Shown: positions 32,050 through 40,399 of the stretch, in pieces
How the letters are laid out: the number at the start of each line of letters is the position of its first letter
Numbering within the stretch: position 1 is the stretch's first letter
Assembly: GCA_036268455.1 (NCBI GenBank)
Contig: DATAUD010000104.1
Span: 1 to 64,000, forward strand
Reading direction: 5' to 3'
Source: DATAUD01 sp036268455
GTDB lineage: Bacteria; Verrucomicrobiota; Verrucomicrobiia; Limisphaerales; Palsa-1400
Length of the DNA: 64,000 bases
Notes under the pieces: model-generated
Told to the model about the DNA's origin: nothing
Database searches by the model: none
Seen by the model: the letters and a program-made list of their open reading frames with translations, nothing else
Program-made: the position numbers and the translations under genes

Positions 32050-33988
32050 ATCCATGGAGTTCTCCCAACCCTTTAAGCGCGTCCAGGATGGCCCCTTGCA
32101 CGGCTGGCTGGCCCAGGTTTCCCAAATGGCCACCATGCTCAAAGAGCGTGACGTGATCAGCACCGAAGGTGGATTCGATCCACTCCACATCCTCCTTCTC
32201 CAGGAATAAATCGTTCCGATTCGCGACGACGCGGATATTTTGGTTCCCCGCAAGCGCGGCGGTGTAGGCGCGCAGATCGGTGCCTTTCTCCACCGTTTCT
32301 GGATCGTCGAGGTCGATGCCTCTAGCCTTGTCATAGGGACCCGCAAACTGTTGGATATAATCCGCGAGGGAGTACTGCATGATTTCGTCGTAAGCAGCCT
32401 TCCTTCTTGATTTCTTGAGAGGTTGCCGCAACACACCTTGATTGTGCCGATATTGGCTGCTGAAAATCATGTCGCGCAGCGTCAGGCGGAAGGCCAGCCC
32501 GATCAAGAACCGGCTTTCAATCGCGTTGAATGGCAGATTGGCCTGCTGCTGCCGAGGTTCCTCGCTGACAGCCACCACCTTAAGCAGCGTGTTTTCGATG
32601 TCGGCCGTGCGCTCTTCGGAAGGCCACGCGAGGGCCGACTGATAAAACTGGTCCACATTGGTCACGCAATAGCGCAACCGCACCGGAACATCGATGGCGA
32701 CGTATCGCTGGAATTTGGCCATGGAATCGTCATTAGTCACCGCTTGCGCCGCCATGAACAAGGTCTGGAAACCGCCCATGGAATAACCCATCAGAGCCTT
32801 GGCGCCCAGGCGACCGGGATAAAGTTCCTCCAAACGGCGGTCAATCTCGGTCAGAGCGACATGCACGTCGTGGATGCCAACCGGGGGATAGTCTGGAAGG
32901 TCAGTCGTCGAAGCGTGTTCCATGAACTCGGGATGAAACGAACTGCTGATGCTGACGGCGGAATACCCGTTCTTATAAAGAAGTTCTGCCAGTGCCATCT
33001 GATTGCCCGCCAAACGATGGGAACCAAGACCAGGAACCATATACACGACAGGCGCGCGACCCGGTTGGAGCCAATACGTAAAGTCCAGTTTCTTCCCTGT
33101 GGCGGGGATCAAGACCGAGCGGGTCCTGCCCCAGGCCGGAAACTCGGCGTTCGTGTAATTGACAAAGACCGATTGGAGCGTTTCCAGCGTCGCTTCATCC
33201 TTGTCGCCAACGACACTCATGTTTGCCTTCCGGTTTTCCTTTGCGAAACTCCACGCGTATTCCAGGATGGAGTAAGGGTCCGCCTGTGCCTCGGCAAAGC
33301 AGGTATAGCCTTCCACTGTGTCCGTAAGATCATTGGCCGTGATGCCCGGAGTGATAAACTCGTAAGGATAGAAATAAAACATCGGGTTGGCTGCCGCGTC
33401 GCCGGCCAGGCCGACGCCATCGCGGTCATCGCTCGGCCCGAAAATGGGCAGCATGAGATAGAACGACGGATTCCAGCCCCATTTCTGGAAGGTCTGGCCA
33501 AAATTCGCGTCATGCTTGGGAATGCCCCAGCGCGTCGCCACATCGAAGAACCCGCCCAGGCCGAGTATGGTGTTGCATAAACAGCGTTCTGTCTCTTCGC
33601 CCGCCCCCAACCAGTTTCCTTGCAACAGGTTGTTGGCCAATCGGTCTGGATAGGTGATGTTCTTGCCTATTTTCCCGATTCCCGTTCGCACGGGCTTGAC
33701 CACGACGCACCGATATCCCCTGGAGAATGGCCTCACAACCGAAACCATGAATCCTTTGTTGATTCCCCACATTGCTCGGTTAAACGGCTCGATCGGGTCG
33801 TTGAATCCGGATGGAAGGACGATCGAGTCTCCGGCAGGGCTTTGTAGAAGGTGGTACGGCGTCGAATTGGTTGTTATCGGCGCGGTAACTTCCGCCAGGC
33901 CGGCCGGCGCCGCCAGACTCCCAAGAGCCGCAAAAAGCCGAAGTCTATCCAGAAAGTTCAGTTGTGATTTGCGATGCGTCGCGCTCAT
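32015..33988 (-). CDS. MlaA (VacJ)-like domain fused to an alpha/beta hydrolase
   Basis: 657 residues. Signal-like N-terminus (about 1-32) without a clear lipobox. Residues 62-245 are MlaA-like: FNDPIEPFNRAMWGINKGF, KPVRTGIGKIGKNITYPDRL, NTILGLGGFFDVATRWGIP, FGQTFQKWGW, LPIFGPSDDRDG. Residues 290-650 are an alpha/beta hydrolase with oxyanion region YMVPGLGSH, nucleophile Ser403 in GYSMGG, and a late His in FEHGGHLG. MlaA normally removes phospholipid from the outer leaflet of the outer membrane. Joining a hydrolase suggests phospholipid or acyl hydrolysis coupled to that removal; this is inference. No other mla genes are nearby. Confidence 0.85.
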   Translation of the reverse strand: MSATHRKSQLNFLDRLRLFAALGSLAAPAGLAEVTAPITTNSTPYHLLQSPAGDSIVLPSGFNDPIEPFNRAMWGINKGFMVSVVRPFSRGYRCVVVKPVRTGIGKIGKNITYPDRLANNLLQGNWLGAGEETERCLCNTILGLGGFFDVATRWGIPKHDANFGQTFQKWGWNPSFYLMLPIFGPSDDRDGVGLAGDAAANPMFYFYPYEFITPGITANDLTDTVEGYTCFAEAQADPYSILEYAWSFAKENRKANMSVVGDKDEATLETLQSVFVNYTNAEFPAWGRTRSVLIPATGKKLDFTYWLQPGRAPVVYMVPGLGSHRLAGNQMALAELLYKNGYSAVSISSSFHPEFMEHASTTDLPDYPPVGIHDVHVALTEIDRRLEELYPGRLGAKALMGYSMGGFQTLFMAAQAVTNDDSMAKFQRYVAIDVPVRLRYCVTNVDQFYQSALAWPSEERTADIENTLLKVVAVSEEPRQQQANLPFNAIESRFLIGLAFRLTLRDMIFSSQYRHNQGVLRQPLKKSRRKAAYDEIMQYSLADYIQQFAGPYDKARGIDLDDPETVEKGTDLRAYTAALAGNQNIRVVANRNDLFLEKEDVEWIESTFGADHVTLFEHGGHLGNLGQPAVQGAILDALKGLGELHGWSNPRQPMKSP

Positions 33989-34100
33989 AGTTCCCTTTCC
34001 CTTTCAAGCGGCGACGCTGCCAGTTTACGACCGCCCTCATCAAGCAAAATCTCGCAAGCGCGGGCGAGAGCCACGTAGTCAGCCCTGTCCCTTTTTTTGA

Positions 34101-35768
34101 TTATTTGAGCAAGTCATCAATGGCTTCCGCCAATCGTGAATCGTCGGGATAGCCCGCGTAAACAATTTTTCCGCCCGCATCGAGAACGTAAGTCGTCGGC
34201 ACCCGCGTGACGCGAAAAGTTTTGGCCGTCGCGGACAGCCAGCCGCCTTCGCCCGCCCATACGTTGAAGGTGTTGGTCCAATTGCGCCCGTTGATATGCT
34301 TGCGCACAATATCCATCGTATCGTCAATGCTCACCGGAACAATCGCCACCTTGTCGCCCCAATTGGAATGCGCCTGCCGGATCTTCTGCAATTCGGCCAT
34401 CGGCTGCTGACAGGGACCGCACCACGTCGCCCAAAAATCCAGAATCACCATTTTCCCGCGCAAATCAGAAAGCTTCATTTTCTTGTCGCCGGCCAAAGTG
34501 GTGAACTCAATTTCCGGCGCGACCGTCCGTGGCGGCAAGGCGCGATTTTCCGCCACATAATTTTCAAATTCGAGATTTTTTTCCGCGGCGCCGTCCAACA
34601 CGCCGGCTGGAAATTGTTCCCAGCGCAAATTCATCGCCACGCGCCAGTCCTGGTCAAAACACATGATCTGATCGGCGCCCAGAACGTAATCGCCGCTCAA
34701 TGACGCGCCGGTTTTGCCCTTTGCCTTCGACTTGACGCTCAGCATCAATTTAAACCGCTCGCCACTTAATCCATCGAGCGAACCATCCCTGTGTCGCGAA
34801 TTGCCATTTTCGAGGCTTGCGGATTTGATTTGAATATCGGCATTTGTCAGTTCGATGCCGGAGTTCGTCATCTGTTTCAAAACCGCGCGCGCAAGCTCGT
34901 CCTGTTGTCGCAACATCGGGCCGGCCTGCTCTTCCATTTCCTGGCGGCTCGGCCCCTTTTCGCCCATCTTTTGCATCTGGGCCCAAACCAAATCCAGATT
35001 GATCATCAGGTCTTTCTCATAAAACTTGATGTCCCCGGAGCGAATAAATCGAATCAGCCCTTCGCTCAACTTCAACAAAGCCGGATCGTCGTCACTCGTA
35101 ATCGGTTTGCGATTTGCGATCTTGTCCAGAATCGCCAATTCGCGCGCCGTTTTTTTATTCATCAGATTCGCCGGAAATGATTTCCATTGCACCTCTTCCC
35201 TGACGCGCCAGCCGGTGGGAAATTTTGTCACGCCACCCAGGGTTAATTTGCAACAGTCATTCGTTTGAAACGCGCCTCCCGTGCCGGGAACCAGCATGAC
35301 CTCCAATAAATCGACATTGGGTTCCCCTGTCCCGCTTTCCGTCGGACCCGCAAAAATATAAATATTGCCGACGTGCTCGGGAGGAACGATTTCGAACCGC
35401 CAGCTATTTTTGGAAAAATCCAAATGCAATGAATCCGCGCGATTCAAAAGCGATTTGCCCGCGGATTCCAAACTGCTGACGTTGTAGTGCGCCCCTTTGG
35501 CGAATCGACTCACGCGATCCCTTTCCTCGCCGGTCAAATTCGTAGTGATGAGCGAATTCCAATCCGCCTCGGAAACGGAAACATTAGTGGCAAACCGCGC
35601 CGCATCCTTGGATTGCAACAAATCCAAAATGGCCCGTCCAATCGCATTAAACTCCCCATTCGTCGCCCGATACTCCTTCGGTGGATCAAACGGAGTTGGG
35701 GCCGCGTGGCCGCGCGAGACAAGAAATGCAAAAACGACCGCCGCCAAAAAACGGGTTTGAGCCTTCAT
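34101..35768 (-). CDS. TlpA-like thioredoxin-fold protein with long N-terminal region
   Basis: 555 residues. I chose ATG 35768 because it opens a clean signal peptide (KAQTRFLAAVVFAFLVSRG, cut after AHA-like). Residues about 22-415 show no recognised domain and are charged and beta-rich. The C-terminal 140 residues are a redoxin: APEIEFTTLAGDKKMKLSDL, active site WCGPC (449-453), VPVSIDDT, and the cis-Pro in VTRVPTTYVLD. Acts outside the cytoplasm as a disulfide reductase or oxidase. The N-terminal part may be the specific client-binding domain. Confidence 0.85.
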   Translation of the reverse strand: MKAQTRFLAAVVFAFLVSRGHAAPTPFDPPKEYRATNGEFNAIGRAILDLLQSKDAARFATNVSVSEADWNSLITTNLTGEERDRVSRFAKGAHYNVSSLESAGKSLLNRADSLHLDFSKNSWRFEIVPPEHVGNIYIFAGPTESGTGEPNVDLLEVMLVPGTGGAFQTNDCCKLTLGGVTKFPTGWRVREEVQWKSFPANLMNKKTARELAILDKIANRKPITSDDDPALLKLSEGLIRFIRSGDIKFYEKDLMINLDLVWAQMQKMGEKGPSRQEMEEQAGPMLRQQDELARAVLKQMTNSGIELTNADIQIKSASLENGNSRHRDGSLDGLSGERFKLMLSVKSKAKGKTGASLSGDYVLGADQIMCFDQDWRVAMNLRWEQFPAGVLDGAAEKNLEFENYVAENRALPPRTVAPEIEFTTLAGDKKMKLSDLRGKMVILDFWATWCGPCQQPMAELQKIRQAHSNWGDKVAIVPVSIDDTMDIVRKHINGRNWTNTFNVWAGEGGWLSATAKTFRVTRVPTTYVLDAGGKIVYAGYPDDSRLAEAIDDLLK

Positions 35769-35839
35769 AGCCCGAAGCCTCAAACGAACAAAAACCAAAC
35801 GCAAGGCAAAAGACATGTTGGGGCTGGCTGATATGAAAA

Positions 35840-35881
35840 ACCAAAGTTATGGCGATTTCATTTATTGCTGGGTATTCGACG
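35840..35881 (+). repeat. Dispersed 42-base repeat, copy 2
   Basis: Matches the sequence at 32008-32049 in the same orientation, with the identical 13-base core ATGGCGATTTCAT. It lies in the gap between the thioredoxin-like gene and the small lipoprotein gene and codes for nothing obvious. Confidence 0.4.
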
Positions 35882-36011
35882 CTATTTGGGATTCTTCCGT
35901 CCTCTTAGAAAATGCTGGTACCAAGGAATGAGAACATTTCTCACCGTCATGCCAGTGCCTGAATTGGGTGTGAATAAGGTCACGCCTTTGGTTTTTGAAC
36001 AAACGCTCAAA

Positions 36012-36260
36012 ATGAAAAGCAGATCATCGTTAGCAATTGCCGTCCTGGTTGGAACAACATTAGTCGGTTGTGGCCGGTCCAATTCCACCTCAACCGCACA
36101 GGCCGAAGTGGCTTCGCCAACCACGACAAAAACCCATGAGGAGAGTAGTAAGGAAGAGCAACATTGGGAGATGATGTTTACAAATACAACCACAGCCATC
36201 CCCCAGGATTTGCGAAAAAGCTGGAACATTTTGATTAGCCCTGCCACACGGCAGGGATGA
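36012..36260 (+). CDS. Small lipoprotein with 3' end supplied by an IS
   Basis: 82 residues from the ATG at 36012. Lipoprotein signal with lipobox LVGC (KSRSSLAIAVLVGTTLVGCG), then a Ser/Thr-rich linker. Host sequence appears to end at 36190. The last 23 residues, from TAIPQDLRKSW on, are read from the left end of the IS element. The original C-terminus is unknown. No further domain can be seen in the remaining 60 codons. Confidence 0.55.
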   Translation: MKSRSSLAIAVLVGTTLVGCGRSNSTSTAQAEVASPTTTKTHEESSKEEQHWEMMFTNTTTAIPQDLRKSWNILISPATRQG

Positions 36261-37467
36261 AAGTAAAAAACAAAAACGTTCCAGCCGGCTCCAAACTGAA
36301 TTTGCTGCGGCAAATTTGCAACTTCATTCCTGATTTTCTGGTTTCCAAGATAGCTCGACAAACCGGAGCCCAGGACAAGGCGCGCACCTTTACTCCCTGG
36401 CACCATGTCGTTTCCTTGCTCTACGCCCAATTAACTCACAGTATCGGCCTCAATGAGTGTGCGACGCCCTGCGTTTGCATTCCGGGCCGCTTTCCAGCAT
36501 TCGCCAGGCCACGCCGCCGACCCGCAACAACCTCTCCCATGCCAACAAAGTGCGCCCGGCGGAGATGGCGAAGAAATTGTTTTGGGCCGTCTTGGAACAC
36601 TTGGGCCATCTCTCCCCGCGCTTTGTCAGCGGCAAATCCGGCAAACGGTTTGTCCGGAAGTTCAAGCGCACCATTCATCTTGTCGATTCGACCACCATAT
36701 TCGACAGGGCTTACGTGGACTTCGAGCATTTGGTGGATTTGTCGATGCGGGAAGTCTTCTGGGTCACCCGGGCCAAGGAAAATCTCAATTATCGAGTGGC
36801 GCGCTCGGTGCAAGCGGGAACTTTCGGCAAGATTTTACGCGACGACTTGATCGAACTGCAAACCCCCGTTTCCCGCGCCGCCTATCCGGTGGAACCTCGC
36901 CGGATCGTGGCCCTGGTCGTAGTGGACGGCCGGGAAGTGGAGATGGTGTTTCTGACCAACAACATGGAGTGGAGCGCCGCCAGCATCGGAGAACTCTATC
37001 GCTGCCGCTGGCAGATCGAAGTCTTCTTCAAACAAATCAAGCAGACCTTGCAGTTGGCCGACTTTCTGGGCGCCACCGCCAATGCGGTGCGCTGGCGGGT
37101 TTGGACGGCATTGCTGGTTTATCTGCTCTTGCGCTATCTCGCCTTCCTCTCGGAGTGGAGTCATAGCTTCAGCCGGCTCTTTACTCTGCTGCGCGCGGCA
37201 CTGTGGAAAAAATGGGACGTGCTCGGTTTGCTCCGCTTCTATGGGACAGCCGGAGGTCACTTTCGCTACCTGGCCCAACCGGAACAAGCCTATCTGCCAG
37301 GTTGGGGATAAAACTGTGGGACAGCCGATTCACGGAATAGAAACCACCGCCGCAACCCATGTAGAAAAACAACGAAAACTCCCAACGCCCGTTTTTGAAT
37401 CACCCTTCTATTATCGAGGAAATCCGCTGGATTTTGCCCGCCTTTAGCCCACTATGGGATGGCTGTG
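36191..37467 (+). mobile_element. IS4-family-like insertion sequence
   Basis: About 1.28 kb, bounded by perfect 12-base inverted repeats: CACAGCCATCCC at 36191-36202 and its complement at 37456-37467. It contains one transposase frame, broken by a one-base deletion. A GC-rich hairpin (CCCTGCC-ACAC-GGCAGGG) lies near 36239-36256, just before the transposase start. No direct target repeat is visible (CAAATACAAC left, ACCGACTTTA right), so the element may be old, or the flanks rearranged. Both flanking genes run into the IS and stop within it. Confidence 0.8.
36257..37311 (+). pseudogene. IS4-type DDE transposase, frameshifted
   Basis: The N-terminal part (36257-36456, to the HSIGLNE segment) and the rest (from 36457) are in different frames. 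Inserting one base between 36456 and 36457 restores a continuous protein of about 351 residues reading LND-VCDALRLHSGPLSSIR. DDE features: VDSTTIFD with the first Asp, VVVDGREVEMVFLTNN, and the IS4 YREK-type block LYRCRWQIEVFFKQIKQ. Probably inactive unless the frameshift is a base-calling error; no slippery heptamer for programmed shifting is visible. Confidence 0.88.
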
Positions 37468-37937
37468 ACCGACTTTAATTTAGCCAAACGCAAATCGTCC
37501 AATCGACAAACCCCGCTCTTGCAAGTGCTCTTCGGATTCCGACCGGGAATCGTGCTCAACAACTCGTTGGCGCGCGCCAAATCACTGCCGCTGGCTGGAT
37601 AACTCTCTCGATAAACCTTCACCGGAACCAACCATCTATCACGATCTTGGCGCGTCTTGTCATCTAACCATATCACGTCGTCCCATTCTGCAAAGGTCTG
37701 CACTTGAATGTTCAAGCCATTCTCCATCTCATTAACCGCGGCATTCGTGTCCCCGAGCCGAAGCTCGGCGAGCCATTCGGCTGTCTGCGCGGCATTGGCC
37801 GCCATATCGATCTCCGGTTTGGAGTAAGCCATCATACCAAACGCTCGACCCGCCAAACGAGCGCCGACACAACCTCCAATAATCATGCCCACGGCCAAAG
37901 TGCCGATGAGCAAACCAATAAGCCTCAGTTTTTTCAT
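37452..37937 (-). CDS. Putative lipoprotein ending in the IS
   Basis: 161 residues. N-terminal hydrophobic stretch LIGLLIGTLAVGMIIGGCVG with lipobox-like IGGC, followed by a soluble part (MAANAAQTAEWLAELRLGDT, later CKSGVCRLDDLRLAKLKSV). The final Thr-Ala-Ile-Pro and the TAG are read from the right inverted repeat of the IS. So the native end is missing, though perhaps by only a few residues. No family recognised. Confidence 0.55.
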   Translation of the reverse strand: MKKLRLIGLLIGTLAVGMIIGGCVGARLAGRAFGMMAYSKPEIDMAANAAQTAEWLAELRLGDTNAAVNEMENGLNIQVQTFAEWDDVIWLDDKTRQDRDRWLVPVKVYRESYPASGSDLARANELLSTIPGRNPKSTCKSGVCRLDDLRLAKLKSVTAIP

Positions 37938-37952
37938 ATGGTGTAGTGGGAG

Positions 37953-38201
37953 CTAACTATCGCCGACCTGTTTGCGTCTCTGTGCTTTCAGTTCAAATAC
38001 ACGAATCCCCGAAAACCCAAATCCGATCACGATCATAAACTCGCTCGGCACGAATAGCAGGAAAACCGGAATGCTACATGGCCCGACCTTGTCCGCAGGA
38101 ATCACATCCGCCAAACCAACGGGTAATAGAATCAGTGGCAGGATAAATATAGCGATGCCAATCAACAGCAAAGGATGAACGCATTTGATTGCTGCTCGCA
38201 T
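37953..38201 (-). CDS. Small hypothetical membrane protein
   Basis: 82 residues from ATG 38201. Two membrane helices (PLLLIGIAIFILPLILLPVG and VFLLFVPSEFMIVIGFGFSG) and a basic C-terminus (ELKAQRRKQVG). Lies 15 bases upstream of the IS-truncated lipoprotein gene on the same strand, so the two may be an operon. No known family. Confidence 0.5.
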   Translation of the reverse strand: MRAAIKCVHPLLLIGIAIFILPLILLPVGLADVIPADKVGPCSIPVFLLFVPSEFMIVIGFGFSGIRVFELKAQRRKQVGDS

Positions 38202-38440
38202 AGCGGGCTTAACAATAGTATACAACAGGCATTTCGCATACAAAAAATGCGATGGCGTGGCTTGGGCACGTGATCCAACGAACCGTCTTGCGCTCGACAA
38301 GGAATGGAGTTACCGAGTCCGACTCTGCGATTTCTATCAGGGAGAGTTTGGAATTTAAAACGGATTCGAGGAAAGGGAATGGGAGCGTCTATTTCAATAC
38401 CAGCGGGGATCGGCTTATGCCGCTCGACGTTCGCTGGCGA

Positions 38441-38569
38441 TTATGACGCGATAAAGGCCCGATACAGTCCGTAAAGGAAAAATGCTTCCGCGGCGATGAA
38501 AAGCCCGAAAGATATCTGCGGCATCAGGTAGTACTTTAAATAAAACAATACTCGTATTCCGTTCTGCAT
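38441..38569 (-). CDS. Possible 42-residue membrane microprotein
   Basis: ATG 38569 to TAA at 38443-38441. One membrane helix (ISFGLFIAAEAFFLYGLYRA) preceded by a short basic/aromatic stretch. A GAGG lies four bases before the ATG. Too short for most gene callers. No other gene explains this stretch, but coding is unproven. Confidence 0.4.
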   Translation of the reverse strand: MQNGIRVLFYLKYYLMPQISFGLFIAAEAFFLYGLYRAFIAS

Positions 38570-38662
38570 AGCACCTCGTTATAAGCATGGCTTGTACCAC
38601 GGGGCGCGCATCGGGAAGGACACAGGGTCTTTCAGGGGTTTTATGCCCGACCGGAAGACCTA

Positions 38663-40399
38663 TTACTGGACATTGGCCTGCGAGTCACTGGACACTTTTC
38701 GCCTACACAGGGCAAGCGAAAGCACTCCCACCCCGCAGCAACTCCAACTGAACCAATCACCATGGCGGTTGTAAAAGGTTTGCTCCGCCCCCGCAGGTCG
38801 CAAAGGAATCTCCGGGGCGATGAATCCCGCCGCATAAATGCTGGAACCGGTCTGAAAGACCTCGCGCATTCGCCCTTGCGCGTCGATCCAGCACGTCAGA
38901 CCGTTGTTCGTGCAGCGCACCAAGGGGACGCCGTTTTCGACGGCCCGAAACACGGCCATCACAGCATGTTGCTTCTGTTCCGGTCCGTCGCCAAACCAAC
39001 CGTCGTTGGTGAGGTTTATCAGGAAATCCGTGTCGGGACCGACGTGCGAGCGGGCTTCCTGGGGGAAGGCGTCTTCAAAGCAAATCAGGGTGGATGTTTT
39101 GGCGTTCAGATTGGGCATGTTGAATTGAGAGCTTCGATTTCCCGGCGTAAACCCTTCACCCACAGGCGAGAGCCAGCGGAGAAAAGGCAGCCAACGAACC
39201 AACGGGATATACTCGCCGAAAATCACCAGCCGCCGTTTGTGATAAATGGTTTCAACCGTCCCTTTCGGACTGACCAGAAAACTGCTGTTGTAAATGGCTG
39301 GGGCGCCGTTGGATAGGATTTCGGAAGAATCGGCGCAAAATATTAACCAGACAGGGTGACTGGCAAGCAGGCTGCCGATGGCATGTTGGTTATCCTCGCT
39401 TAAAGTCGGGATTGCCGATTCCGGCCACGCCAAAATGTCCGGCTTCGTTTCCAGGGCTTTTTTGGAAAGGTCGATAACATCCTGGAAACGCTGCGCATCC
39501 GCGCTCGGATCAAAAATCAACGTTTGGGGGATGCTCGGCTGGACCAGCGCTATTTTCAAAGAGCGTGTGGCAATCGGGACGGCCAGACATTTGCCCATGC
39601 CAAAAGAAACGATCCCCGCCAAAGCCAGGAGCGGCAGCGCGGCGTCGGCCCATACTCCTCGCACGGAAGGTTTGCGGGCAAGAACGAGCATTGCCGAACC
39701 GATTGCCACGGAAAACCACACGACGAGGAACGTCACCCCATAGACGCCCGTAAACGAGGCGATTTGAATCACGGGGAGAAGCCGGTATTGCGAGACGCCG
39801 AGAAAATTCCACGGAAAACCACTCAAGAACAGGCCGCGCGTGAATTCGAGAGCAGTCCATGAGGTGGCGCAAAGGATTGCCCACACGGCTCGTTTCCACA
39901 CTGGAACCGAAAGGAATTCATCTATCACATCCAAAAATGACGAAGCCGACGTTGCAATATTTGCGGGAAAAATCCTCCAGCAGAACCAAACCCAGGTCCC
40001 GAAGAACAGGGCGCAATAAGCGCTCAATGAAAACCACGCCAAAGCCGGGGCCAGCGGAATTCCATGCCAGGTAAACGGCATCGCCAGCAGCCAATAAAGC
40101 GAACTGAGAAAGTGCGCCAATCCGCCAACAAAACCGACGCGGAAAGCCGGGACGCCAGTCGCGCCCAGCGCGCAGAAAAGAATCAATCCGGGAGCGATCC
40201 ACGCCGCGCCCGCCATTTCCGCCGGGGCGAACGCCATGCTCAGTAGAACTCCACCCAGTGCCGCAGCCGCGCAACGGCTGGCGGCGGGGGAATGCGTCCA
40301 AAACAATTTCAAGGCGGACAAGTTGGCCCAAAGCGAATTAGTTTGCCAGCGTTGAGTGTTCGGTGTTTTAAAACGGCGCGTGCAAATTGAACCCTTCAC
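38663..40399 (-). CDS. lnt: Apolipoprotein N-acyltransferase
   Basis: 578 residues. About six or seven membrane helices in residues 40-275, then a nitrilase domain with the full catalytic triad: Glu327 (WPES), Lys388 (YHKRRLVIFGEYIP) and Cys440 (TLICFEDAFP). Adds the third acyl chain to outer-membrane lipoproteins, in line with the many lipoproteins in this window. The start at 40399 lies 44 bases inside the divergent agmatine deiminase frame. A later start near residue 28 is possible since the first 30 residues are not hydrophobic and not conserved. Confidence 0.92.
   Translation of the reverse strand: MKGSICTRRFKTPNTQRWQTNSLWANLSALKLFWTHSPAASRCAAAALGGVLLSMAFAPAEMAGAAWIAPGLILFCALGATGVPAFRVGFVGGLAHFLSSLYWLLAMPFTWHGIPLAPALAWFSLSAYCALFFGTWVWFCWRIFPANIATSASSFLDVIDEFLSVPVWKRAVWAILCATSWTALEFTRGLFLSGFPWNFLGVSQYRLLPVIQIASFTGVYGVTFLVVWFSVAIGSAMLVLARKPSVRGVWADAALPLLALAGIVSFGMGKCLAVPIATRSLKIALVQPSIPQTLIFDPSADAQRFQDVIDLSKKALETKPDILAWPESAIPTLSEDNQHAIGSLLASHPVWLIFCADSSEILSNGAPAIYNSSFLVSPKGTVETIYHKRRLVIFGEYIPLVRWLPFLRWLSPVGEGFTPGNRSSQFNMPNLNAKTSTLICFEDAFPQEARSHVGPDTDFLINLTNDGWFGDGPEQKQHAVMAVFRAVENGVPLVRCTNNGLTCWIDAQGRMREVFQTGSSIYAAGFIAPEIPLRPAGAEQTFYNRHGDWFSWSCCGVGVLSLALCRRKVSSDSQANVQ

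Noticed and set aside
32423..33580. 385-codon plus-strand frame opposite the MlaA-hydrolase gene
   Set aside because: Composition is Arg/His-rich antisense translation; the opposite strand has clear MlaA and hydrolase motifs.
35865..36011. N-terminal extension of the small lipoprotein by 49 codons
   Set aside because: It would place an unrelated stretch before a perfect lipoprotein signal that has its own ATG.
36440..36470. Programmed frameshift in the IS transposase
   Set aside because: No slippery heptamer or downstream structure is visible; adding one base restores the family sequence, so deletion or base-calling error is simpler.
38252..38446. 64-codon plus-strand frame near 38.3 kb
   Set aside because: No motif, polar random-like composition and no ribosome-binding site.
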